From positions 1 through 6,091 of the forward strand of contig DNJI01000045.1 of the NCBI GenBank assembly GCA_003489145.1: a stretch of DNA of 6,091 nt, read 5' to 3'. Position 1 is the first letter of the stretch; each line of letters starts with the position of its first letter. The notes under the pieces are model-generated. The model made no database searches, was not told where the DNA came from, and saw only the letters and a program-made list of their open reading frames with translations. Positions 1 through 6,003 of the stretch are shown one piece after another. Both the position numbers and the translations under genes were made by a program. The DNA is from Gammaproteobacteria bacterium (lineage in GTDB: Bacteria > Pseudomonadota > Gammaproteobacteria > PS1 > Pseudothioglobaceae).

Positions 1-537
1 GCGGCTATTACCGAGCGTGCCATGCAGGGAGAGTTAGACTTTAACGCTTCATTGATTGAACGGGTGACTCTGTTGAAAGGCCTAGATATCAGTGTATTAG
101 ATAAAGTTTATGCTGAGCGATTGCAAGTCAATCCTGGTGGTCAAGATTTGATTGAGTATTTCAAGTCTAAAGGCATAAAAAGCGCTGTTGTTTCTGGTGG
201 TTTTACCTATTTCACACATCGTTTAGCCAAAGATATTGGGCTTGACCATGCTCGTGCTAATGAATTAGATATTGAAAATAATCAATTAACAGGCGTTACT
301 CAAGGCTCAATTATTAATGCGACAGCCAAATCTGAGTTTGTTATTGAGCTGTGTGAGCAATATCAAATATCTCCCAATCAAGTGATTGTTGTTGGTGATG
401 GCGCCAATGATTTAGCCATGATGTCGATTGCTGGATTATCAGTGGCTTATCATGCAAAACCCTCAGTAATCAAACAAGCAAATATCGTCATTAGTTTTGG
501 CGGGTTAGATAAAATAGTGGATTTGTTTGATGAGTAA
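1..537 (+). CDS. serB: Phosphoserine phosphatase SerB, 3' part (5' end outside window)
   Basis: SerB is a cytoplasmic HAD-superfamily enzyme that hydrolyses O-phosphoserine to serine, the last step of serine synthesis. The frame is open from base 1 and the first residues (AAITERAMQGELDF) match the family upstream of the ATG at 22. The gene therefore starts before the window and that ATG is internal. 178 residues are visible. HAD motif II is the SGG at bases 193-201, the motif III lysine is likely at 328-330, and the GDGAND metal-binding motif is at 394-411, followed by the family-typical AYHAKP. The nucleophile motif DxDxT and any N-terminal ACT-like domain lie to the left and cannot be checked. 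The C-terminus ends where E. coli SerB nearly ends, so the 3' end looks intact. ccmF starts 6 bases after the stop, suggesting co-transcription. The family call is firm. Confidence 0.95.
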   Translation, partial: AAITERAMQGELDFNASLIERVTLLKGLDISVLDKVYAERLQVNPGGQDLIEYFKSKGIKSAVVSGGFTYFTHRLAKDIGLDHARANELDIENNQLTGVTQGSIINATAKSEFVIELCEQYQISPNQVIVVGDGANDLAMMSIAGLSVAYHAKPSVIKQANIVISFGGLDKIVDLFDE

Positions 538-543
538 ATCTTT

Positions 544-2478
544 ATGTTAGTTGAGATTGGACATTTTGCGTTAGTTTTAGCTTTGGTTTTTGCACTACTG
601 CAGGTTTCTTTGCCGATATTAGGCATGGTCAAAAATAACGTTGCGTTAGCACAATTGGCAAAACCACTATTGTGGGGGCAATTTTTTTGGATTATTGTCT
701 CATTTGCAGTCTTAATGAATGCTTTTGTCGTAGACGACTTCTCGGTTAAATATGTGGCCAATAACTCCAATACTGATCTGCCCTCTATGTTTAAAATATC
801 GGCTGTTTGGGGTGCGCATGAGGGCTCATTGTTATTATGGGCGATGATTCTGGCAGGTTGGAGTGTTGCGGTATCACTCTTCTCTAAACGCTTACCAGCT
901 GAAGTACTTAACCATATTTTGGTTGTTTTAGGTTTTATTAGCATTGGTTTTTTGTTGTTTTTGTTGATCACTTCCAATCCATTTGAACGTTTAGATATTA
1001 TTCCTTTACAAGGGCGAGAGTTAAATCCATTATTACAAGATTTTGGCCTGATTATTCATCCGCCAATGTTGTATATGGGCTATGTCGGTATGGCCATTCC
1101 TTTTGCCTTTGTCTTGTCTTCACTGGTACGTGGTCAGTTAGATTCTACTTGGTTAAGATGGTCAAGACCTTGGACGTTGATAGCATGGGCTTTTCTAACT
1201 TTTGGTATTACGCTGGGTAGTTGGTGGGCATATTACGAGCTTGGTTGGGGCGGCTGGTGGTTTTGGGATCCAGTAGAAAACGCTTCTTTCATGCCGTGGT
1301 TGGTAGCAACTGCTTTGGTGCATTCGCTGAGTGTGAGTGAAAAACGTGGTGCTTTTAAACATTGGACTGTGTTGTTGGCGATTTCAGGTTTCTCATTAAG
1401 CTTATTGGGCACCTTCTTGGTGCGATCTGGCATCTTAACTTCAGTGCATTCATTTGCTTCAGACCCCGCTAGAGGTCTATTTATCTTGATATTCTTGGTG
1501 ATTGTAATCGGAGGTTCGTTAACGCTATATGCCTGGCGTGCAAACTTGATGCGCAGTAGTAATAGTTTTGCTCCTTTATCAAGAGAAAGTGGGTTATTAA
1601 TTAATAACATCTTATTAGTGGCAGCAATGTTAAGTGTGTTTTTAGGTACGCTTTACCCACTCTTGTTAGACTCTCTAGGTTTAGGAAAAATTTCAGTTGG
1701 CCCTCCTTATTTTGACGCAGTGTTTGTCCCAATTATGATTCCAGCGGTATTGGTGATGGTGATAGGGCCTTTTTTACGCTGGAAAAAAGACAATACGAGC
1801 AGAGTGTTTGGTTTGTTAAAAACCGTGTGGATTGGTGTGGCTGCATTATTTTTAGTGGCATTATTTTTAACCGATAATATCTTTGTTTTGCTGGCAGTGT
1901 TTTTATTTATTTGGATCGTGCTGCATTCGTTGGTATTACTGACTCAACGGTTACAACAAAAAGGTAGACCAAGTTCTGCATTTTTTGGCATGATTTTGGC
2001 GCATATTGGTATTGCTGTCTTTGTCTTGGGGGCAACAGTTACCACCCAACATGGCATCGAAAAAGATTTAAAGATGGAGCTGAATGAAACCATTGATATT
2101 AAAGGCTACCAATTTACTTTTAAAGGGGTGGATAATTTTAATTATGAAAACTATCAAGGTCACAAAGGCATCATTGAAGTCGCGTACGCAGGTGAGAAGA
2201 TCGCTACTTTAAAGCCTGAAAAACGCCAATATGTTACTGGTATGCCGATGACTGAAGCGGCCATTGACCCGTCGCTTTATCGTGATTTGTATGTTGCGTT
2301 GGGTGAGTCTCTAGGAGACGATGCTTGGAGTTTGAGATTGTATTATAAGCCACTGATTCGTTTAATTTGGCTGGGTGGAATCTTGATTGCATTAGGCGCT
2401 TTACTGGCTGCCTTTGATAAGCGTTATCGTTTATCCTTCCAGAGGACTGCGGCACGTCGTTCGAGGGTTGAGTCATGA
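544..2478 (+). CDS. ccmF: Cytochrome c maturation heme lyase subunit CcmF
   Basis: CcmF is the integral inner-membrane core of the System I heme lyase. It takes heme from holo-CcmE and, with CcmH/CcmI, attaches it to CXXCH motifs of apocytochrome c in the periplasm. The 644 residues match the usual family length. The tryptophan-rich WWD motif lies at about 227-252 (GWGGWWFWDPVEN at its core). The four family histidines are visible: H172 (IHPPM) and H302 (SVHSF), matching the periplasmic heme-holding pair, and H260 and H487 (LAHIG), matching the transmembrane heme b ligands of E. coli CcmF. About 15 hydrophobic segments can be drawn. A periplasmic domain at about 501-602 precedes the last segment (604-623) and a basic C-terminal tail. 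The start is chosen because MLVEIGHFAL aligns with the family N-terminus; the ribosome binding site is weak. The stop overlaps the ccmI start (ATGA). Confidence 0.98.
   Translation: MLVEIGHFALVLALVFALLQVSLPILGMVKNNVALAQLAKPLLWGQFFWIIVSFAVLMNAFVVDDFSVKYVANNSNTDLPSMFKISAVWGAHEGSLLLWAMILAGWSVAVSLFSKRLPAEVLNHILVVLGFISIGFLLFLLITSNPFERLDIIPLQGRELNPLLQDFGLIIHPPMLYMGYVGMAIPFAFVLSSLVRGQLDSTWLRWSRPWTLIAWAFLTFGITLGSWWAYYELGWGGWWFWDPVENASFMPWLVATALVHSLSVSEKRGAFKHWTVLLAISGFSLSLLGTFLVRSGILTSVHSFASDPARGLFILIFLVIVIGGSLTLYAWRANLMRSSNSFAPLSRESGLLINNILLVAAMLSVFLGTLYPLLLDSLGLGKISVGPPYFDAVFVPIMIPAVLVMVIGPFLRWKKDNTSRVFGLLKTVWIGVAALFLVALFLTDNIFVLLAVFLFIWIVLHSLVLLTQRLQQKGRPSSAFFGMILAHIGIAVFVLGATVTTQHGIEKDLKMELNETIDIKGYQFTFKGVDNFNYENYQGHKGIIEVAYAGEKIATLKPEKRQYVTGMPMTEAAIDPSLYRDLYVALGESLGDDAWSLRLYYKPLIRLIWLGGILIALGALLAAFDKRYRLSFQRTAARRSRVES
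2463..2467 (+). promoter_or_regulatory. Ribosome binding site of ccmI inside ccmF
   Basis: GAGGG lies 7 bases before the ATG at 2475, within the last codons of ccmF. This good Shine-Dalgarno match supports the start that overlaps the ccmF stop over the in-frame ATG two codons later (2481). The ATGA overlap suggests translational coupling. Confidence 0.6.
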
Positions 2479-3650
2479 GTATGATTATGTGGTTTGTTTT
2501 AATGATTGCAGTTTCCACTGTTTGGTTGGTTTGGTTTTTAAAAAACCCTCTCAAGAGTAATCTGTTTAATCTTGAAAAATCTAATGTTGCGTTGGGCAAA
2601 CAAAGACAAGCAGAATTAGAGCAAGATTTAAGGCAAAACCTGATTGATGAATCTGAGTTTAATCAGGCTAAGCAAGAAATTACTCAAACATTAGCAATAG
2701 AATTAAATCAAGCAACAGGTGCAGACACTCTTGCTCAGAAAAATATTCCGTTGTGGTCAATTGGCTTGATGGTTGCCTTTTTAGTTGTTGCCTCTTTAGG
2801 TATTTACCAATTGTTAACGCCTCAACCAAAAGCTGAGTTAATACCTCAAATAGTTGAGCAGTCAGAGCCACCAAGTTTGAAGCAAAGTATGGCTGAACTT
2901 AAACAATATTTGCTAGAAAAGCCGGATGATTTTGAAGCTTGGCAAACGCTGGGTTTGGTTTCATTTGAGTTAGGCGAGATGGAAGACTCCTTAAGTGCTT
3001 ATGAGCGCTCTTATCAGTTAAATTCAAAAAATGTTTCAATGCTGGTTGAGTATGCTTCAGCCATTGCCACGTCTCAAAATGATCAGTTTGTGGGTCGTGC
3101 ATCAATGTTAGTGCGAGAAGCATTAGAGATTAATCCGAATGCGCCCGACGCTTTGTATTTAGCAGGTTTGGTTGCTGCTAATGCGGGGCAGTTTGATTTA
3201 GCTAAGAAGGTTTGGCAAAGAGCCTTGTCGTTACTACCTCAAGACCATCCTGATCGCCCTATTCTAGAAGATATCTTGGTTGAATTAGCGCAAATACAAG
3301 GCGAGGAAACTCCTCAATATCAAGTGACTATTAATATTGATTTGTCTGAGCGTTTGCGCCAAGCAGAATTCAATGAGCATTATTTAATGGTTTATATTAA
3401 AGCAGCACAAGGTAGACCGATGCCAATTGCTATTCAAAAAATCAAACTCAAAGATTTCTCAGGTAAAGTAACGCTCACAGATGAGAATTCGGTAATGCCA
3501 AGTAGAAAGTTGTCTCAATCAACACAGGTGCTTGCTGTGGTACGTTTGAGCCAGTCTGGCGCTGCAATGAAACAAGCAGGCGATATTCAAGTGCTCAGCT
3601 CAGTGATTAATGTGAGAGATAATCCAACCGTAGATTTGCAGGTAGAATAA
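2475..3650 (+). CDS. ccmI: Cytochrome c maturation protein CcmI (TPR apocytochrome chaperone)
   Basis: CcmI binds the C-terminus of apocytochrome c and presents it to the CcmF/CcmH heme lyase. The 391-residue protein has the classic layout: membrane segment 1 at about 4-22; a cytoplasmic charged helical loop at about 32-85 with the family-like pattern of 'RQAELEQDL' followed by an acidic 'DESEFNQAKQE' stretch; membrane segment 2 at about 93-113; a periplasmic TPR region at about 135-255 (for example DDFEAWQTLGLVSFELGEME and NAPDALYLAGLVAANAGQF); and a C-terminal beta-rich domain at about 280-391 with AAQGRPMPIAIQKIKL and LSQSGAAMKQAGDIQV. There are no cysteines, so it is not a CcmH-CcmI fusion: the LRCxxC motif of CcmH is absent. 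In E. coli the TPR part is fused to CcmH; here CcmI is separate, as in many other proteobacteria. The start overlaps ccmF by 4 bases. Confidence 0.93.
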   Translation: MSMIMWFVLMIAVSTVWLVWFLKNPLKSNLFNLEKSNVALGKQRQAELEQDLRQNLIDESEFNQAKQEITQTLAIELNQATGADTLAQKNIPLWSIGLMVAFLVVASLGIYQLLTPQPKAELIPQIVEQSEPPSLKQSMAELKQYLLEKPDDFEAWQTLGLVSFELGEMEDSLSAYERSYQLNSKNVSMLVEYASAIATSQNDQFVGRASMLVREALEINPNAPDALYLAGLVAANAGQFDLAKKVWQRALSLLPQDHPDRPILEDILVELAQIQGEETPQYQVTINIDLSERLRQAEFNEHYLMVYIKAAQGRPMPIAIQKIKLKDFSGKVTLTDENSVMPSRKLSQSTQVLAVVRLSQSGAAMKQAGDIQVLSSVINVRDNPTVDLQVE

Positions 3651-3657
3651 CATTTAT

Positions 3658-4782
3658 ATGAGTAACACTTTACAACTGGCAAAAGATTTAATTGCTAAGT
3701 CTTCTGTCACCCCTGAGGATAAGGGTTGTCAGCCGATGATGACTGAACGTCTTAAAAAGGCTGGATTTGGTATTGACGAGCTTAAGTTTGGCGAAGTGGC
3801 TAATTTTTGGGCGACCCATGGCAACACTGCTCCAGTGTTTGTTTTTGCGGGTCATACTGATGTTGTGCCAGTGGGCGCTAATTGGGAAACCGACCCTTTT
3901 GACCCTGTTGTAAAAGAAGGGTTGCTATATGGTCGGGGAGCGGCTGATATGAAAGGTTCATTAGCTGCCATGGTCGTTGCTACCGAGCGTTTTGTTGCAG
4001 ATTTTCCTGATCATCAAGGCACCATTGGTTTTTTGATTACTGCTGATGAGGAAGGGCCAGCTGTTGATGGCACGGTTAAAGTCTGCGAATATTTAAAAAA
4101 TAAAAACCAAGCAGTTGATTATTGTTTGGTGGGCGAGCCATCTTCGACTAATCAGTTAGGCGATGTGATTAAAAATGGTCGTCGTGGCTCTCTTAATGGT
4201 CGCTTAACCATCATTGGCAAACAAGGCCATATCGCCTATCCACATTTGGCTGATAATCCAATTCATCTTGGTATTCCAGCATTGAATGATTTGTGCAATG
4301 AATTATGGGATGAGGGTAACGAATATTTTCCTGCCACAAGTTTTCAAATTTCTAATATCCATGCCGGTACTGGTGTGACCAATGTAATTCCTAGTGTAAC
4401 CGAAGTTGTGTTTAACTTTAGATATTCAACCGAGTCTACTCATGAAGACTTACAACAAAGAGTGTTAGGTATTTTAGATAAGCATGGCTTTGAGTATAAG
4501 ATTACTTGGGAGCATTCAGGGTATCCATTTTTAACACCCAAAGGTGATTTGGTGAGTAGCTGTGTGGATGCGATTCAAGTTGTTAAAGGCATCGAAACAG
4601 AATTATCTACTTCAGGCGGCACTTCAGATGGTCGATTTATTGCACCAATGTTAGACGCACAAGTGGTTGAGTTAGGCCCTTTGAATGCAACTATTCATCA
4701 AGTTAATGAATGTGTGAGTGTGCAAGATTTAGATGATTTGACTGATATTTATTATCAGATACTTAAAAACATGCTAGCGTAA
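3658..4782 (+). CDS. dapE: Succinyl-diaminopimelate desuccinylase DapE
   Basis: DapE is a cytoplasmic dinuclear-zinc M20-family hydrolase. It splits N-succinyl-L,L-diaminopimelate into succinate and L,L-diaminopimelate, the route to lysine and to the meso-DAP of peptidoglycan. The 374 residues match the family length (about 375). By comparison with the H. influenzae enzyme, the metal ligands are H66 with D68 in GHTDVVP, bridging D97 in GRGAADMKG, E132 with catalytic E131 in the ADEEGPA motif, E160 in VGEPSS, and H347 in ATIHQVNE. The small dimerisation domain runs from about 178 to 293 and includes KQGHIAYPHLADNP and TGVTNVIP. GGTSDGRF at 320-327 is also conserved. The start 7 bases after ccmI gives the expected N-terminus; the nearby Shine-Dalgarno match (AGG about 15 bases upstream) is poor, so translation may be coupled to ccmI. 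All key residues are present. Confidence 0.98.
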   Translation: MSNTLQLAKDLIAKSSVTPEDKGCQPMMTERLKKAGFGIDELKFGEVANFWATHGNTAPVFVFAGHTDVVPVGANWETDPFDPVVKEGLLYGRGAADMKGSLAAMVVATERFVADFPDHQGTIGFLITADEEGPAVDGTVKVCEYLKNKNQAVDYCLVGEPSSTNQLGDVIKNGRRGSLNGRLTIIGKQGHIAYPHLADNPIHLGIPALNDLCNELWDEGNEYFPATSFQISNIHAGTGVTNVIPSVTEVVFNFRYSTESTHEDLQQRVLGILDKHGFEYKITWEHSGYPFLTPKGDLVSSCVDAIQVVKGIETELSTSGGTSDGRFIAPMLDAQVVELGPLNATIHQVNECVSVQDLDDLTDIYYQILKNMLA

Positions 4783-4785
4783 ATC

Positions 4786-5457
4786 ATGCGTTTCGATGTT
4801 ATTACCTTATTCCCTGAAATGTTCTCAGCGATTAAAGATGAAGGCGTCATTGCACGCGGCATTAAAAAATCCTTATTGTTGATTAAAACTTGGCAGCTGC
4901 GAGACTTTAGTCATAATAAACATAGAAATATTGACGATGCACCGTATGGCGGTGGCGCAGGCATGGTAATGCAAGTTAAGCCTATACGGGATTGTATTCG
5001 TAAAATCAAGCAAGACAACCCCAAGACAAAAGTTATTTATTTATCACCACAAGGTGAAAGCCTAACTCATAATTTAGCTAAAGAGCTATCAAACCAAGAT
5101 TCGCTTACTTTGTTATGTGGCCGTTATGAAGGCGTGGATGAGCGTATTATTGAGCACGATGTTGATATGGAAGTTTCCATTGGTGACTATGTGATTAGTG
5201 GTGGTGAATTAGCCGCCATGGTGCTTATTGATGCTGTAAGCCGACAAATACCAGGCGTGCTAGGTAATCAAGATTCCTTGAATGATTCATTTGCAAATGG
5301 CTTGTTAGACTACCCACATTACACCCGACCAGAAGAAATTGACGGCCAAGTAGTGCCTGAAATTTTACTTAGTGGTCACCAAGCTAATATTGAGGCTTGG
5401 CGTCAGGCTCAAGCCATTCAAAACACTCAAAAAAAACGCAAAGACCTAGTTAAATAG
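4786..5457 (+). CDS. trmD: tRNA (guanine-N1-)-methyltransferase TrmD, short C-terminus
   Basis: TrmD is a trefoil-knot (SPOUT) S-adenosylmethionine-dependent enzyme that makes m1G37 next to the anticodon of a subset of tRNAs, preventing +1 frameshifting. Visible family motifs are the N-terminal FDVITLFPEMF, DDAPYGGGAGM (about 50-60), YLSPQG (85-90), GRYEGVDERI (112-121) and the knot segment SIGDYVISGGE (131-141) with SRQIPGVLG. R153 and D167 correspond to the catalytic Arg154 and Asp169 of well-studied homologues. At 223 residues it is shorter than E. coli TrmD (255): the sequence stops at KKRKDLVK, where the E. coli type continues for about 30 residues. No continuation is readable in another frame after the stop, so this looks like a natural short form rather than a frameshift. 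It starts 3 bases after dapE and is probably the last gene of the unit. rimM, rpsP and rplS are not adjacent in the visible sequence. Confidence 0.97.
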   Translation: MRFDVITLFPEMFSAIKDEGVIARGIKKSLLLIKTWQLRDFSHNKHRNIDDAPYGGGAGMVMQVKPIRDCIRKIKQDNPKTKVIYLSPQGESLTHNLAKELSNQDSLTLLCGRYEGVDERIIEHDVDMEVSIGDYVISGGELAAMVLIDAVSRQIPGVLGNQDSLNDSFANGLLDYPHYTRPEEIDGQVVPEILLSGHQANIEAWRQAQAIQNTQKKRKDLVK

Positions 5458-5463
5458 TAAGGG

Positions 5464-5492
5464 TTTTCTTTTTAAAATTTCTCGACTATAAT
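5464..5492 (+). promoter_or_regulatory. Likely sigma-70 promoter after trmD
   Basis: A perfect TATAAT at 5487-5492 lies 30 bases after the trmD stop. The -35 region is poor: a TTTCTT at 5465-5470 is 16 bases upstream. Transcription would begin at about 5499-5501. The hexamer sits directly before a block that can fold into successive hairpins, which raises the chance that it is real. The -35 weakness keeps the call tentative. Confidence 0.5.
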
Positions 5493-5537
5493 GAGCCTTT
5501 ATTCTATTGCCTTTTAAAGGGTGGTAGGACGTATGCA

Positions 5538-5582
5538 ATGGCGCATTCCATTAAAGTATTGCTGCTTTACAAGTTGCCATGA
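5538..5582 (+). CDS. Possible 14-codon leader peptide
   Basis: ATG at 5538 opens a frame reading MAHSIKVLLLYKLP, with TGA at 5580-5582. AGGA at 5526-5529 lies 8 bases upstream, a good Shine-Dalgarno distance. That AGGA is the 3' end of the first hairpin, and the stop falls inside the loop of the terminator hairpin. Ribosome position could thus affect folding. The peptide is leucine-rich (three successive Leu, four in all) with no glutamine codon, so a direct glutamine link is not evident. An open frame this short easily arises by chance. Confidence 0.2.
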   Translation: MAHSIKVLLLYKLP

Positions 5583-5593
5583 TGGCATTTTTT
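5575..5593 (+). terminator. Intrinsic terminator-like hairpin upstream of the P-II gene
   Basis: TGCCA (5575-5579), a TGA loop and TGGCA (5583-5587) are followed directly by six T (5588-5593). The stem is only 5 pairs but contains three G-C pairs. Optional outer pairing of ACAA (5569-5572) with TTGT (5592-5595) could extend it. It lies 44 bases before the P-II ATG. It could end a small RNA, act as an attenuator, or stop read-through from trmD. Confidence 0.5.
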
Positions 5594-5597
5594 GTTT

Positions 5598-5637
5598 TGT
5601 AGGTTGACGGAAGCTTACAGTTACCAAAGGGGGTAGT
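5598..5637 (+). promoter_or_regulatory. P-II gene translation leader: hairpin and partly paired ribosome binding site
   Basis: TGTAGG at 5598-5603 can pair with CTTACA at 5614-5619 (6 pairs, one G-U, loop of ten). Next, TTACC at 5621-5625 can pair with GGTAG at 5632-5636. That would cover the 3' part of the GGGGG run (5629-5633), which is the apparent ribosome binding site 4 bases before the ATG. The Shine-Dalgarno placement is clear; the two hairpins are eye-drawn and tentative. Confidence 0.35.
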
Positions 5638-5976
5638 ATGAAATTTGTAACAGCAATTCTCAGGCCACATCAATTAGATGGTGTTAGGGAAGGTTTATTA
5701 GAAGCTGGTGTATCCGGTATTACTGTCACCGAAGTCAAAGGCTTTGGTCGTCAAAAGGGTCACACAGAAATGTATCGTGGCGCAGAGTATCAAGTTGATT
5801 TTTTACCTAAAATTAAGTTAGAAATCGCAATCACAGCATTTAAATTAGAGGATGTGATTAAGGTGATTACTAGTATTGCCAACTCTGGTAAAGTAGGTGA
5901 TGGCAAAATTTTTGTCGCTAATTTAGAGAAAGTAATCCGTATTCGCACTGGCGAAACTGATCAAGAAGCACTTTAA
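5638..5976 (+). CDS. Nitrogen regulatory protein P-II (GlnB/GlnK family)
   Basis: P-II proteins are cytoplasmic homotrimers that sense 2-oxoglutarate, ATP/ADP and, through uridylylation by GlnD, glutamine. They control glutamine synthetase adenylylation, NtrB/NtrC and the ammonium channel AmtB. The 112 residues are the standard length. The T-loop contains GFGRQKGHTEMYRGAEYQVDF (about 35-55 in all) with the uridylylation tyrosine Y51, Q39 and K58. The B-loop is SGKVGDGKIF (83-92) and the C-loop is RIRTGE (101-106). Paralogue assignment is mixed: the start MKFVTAI and the end DQEAL resemble E. coli GlnK, while D54 is the GlnB residue (GlnK has N54). I therefore give no symbol. GlnK usually precedes amtB, but no amtB start can be confirmed in the remaining 115 bases. 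A GGGGG ribosome binding site is 4 bases before ATG. The gene has its own upstream region, separate from the trmD unit. Confidence 0.97.
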   Translation: MKFVTAILRPHQLDGVREGLLEAGVSGITVTEVKGFGRQKGHTEMYRGAEYQVDFLPKIKLEIAITAFKLEDVIKVITSIANSGKVGDGKIFVANLEKVIRIRTGETDQEAL

Positions 5977-6003
5977 GTAATAGAAAATAAAAAAACTACG
6001 ATT

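Larger units (their letters stand above)
5501..5593 (+). ncRNA. Structured RNA: small RNA gene or attenuator leader of the P-II gene
   Basis: The roughly 93 bases after the TATAAT can fold into four consecutive hairpins. (1) 5502-5513 pairs with 5518-5529 in up to 12 consecutive pairs, several of them G-U, closed by a UUAA loop. (2) ATGC at 5533-5536 pairs with GCAT at 5543-5546 around a six-base loop. (3) 5552-5558 pairs with 5563-5569 in 7 pairs around UUGC. (4) TGCCA pairs with TGGCA at 5575-5587 and is followed by six T, a terminator shape. A promoter, stacked hairpins and a terminator suggest an independent small RNA. The position before the P-II start equally suits a leader with conditional termination. 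I see no conserved core of SRP RNA, 6S RNA, tmRNA, tRNA or the common riboswitches. The pairings were found by eye, without energy calculation, so the family and function are unknown. Confidence 0.45.

Noticed and set aside
22..24. ATG at 22 as the start of serB
   Set aside because: The frame is open to base 1 and the preceding residues match SerB. Starting here would also remove the nucleophile motif.
450..977. Open frame of 175 codons on the - strand
   Set aside because: It lies across the serB end and the ccmF start, both firmly identified, and its translation resembles no protein family I know. The same holds for the - strand frames at 1233-1610, 2234-2599, 2680-2874 and 2899-3123.
5435..5475. 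Terminator directly after trmD (AAGACCT with AGG and TCTT)
   Set aside because: The pairing needs a four-base bulge and a twelve-base loop with only three plus four pairs, so it is too weak to call.
5501..5593. SRP RNA, 6S RNA, tRNA or common riboswitch in the gap
   Set aside because: No SRP GGAAG/AGCA symmetric-loop core, no T-arm TTCRA with acceptor pairing, no 6S-like long bubble, and no TPP, SAM, c-di-GMP or fluoride core was recognised.
5538..5600. Sigma-54 (-24/-12) promoter before the P-II gene, from TGGC words at 5539 and 5583
   Set aside because: Neither TGGC has a GC at the required distance; the expected TTGC element is absent in both cases.
5533..5607. 24-codon frame from the ATG at 5533
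   Set aside because: The AGGA is only 3 bases upstream, too close for good initiation, and the frame runs through the terminator T-run with many Cys and Phe. The frame from 5538 is better placed.
5607..5613. ACGGAAG heptamer like part of the glnA (glutamine) riboswitch core
   Set aside because: The other conserved segments and the three-stem junction of that motif are not visible nearby, and the family is known mainly from cyanobacteria. A single heptamer is not enough.
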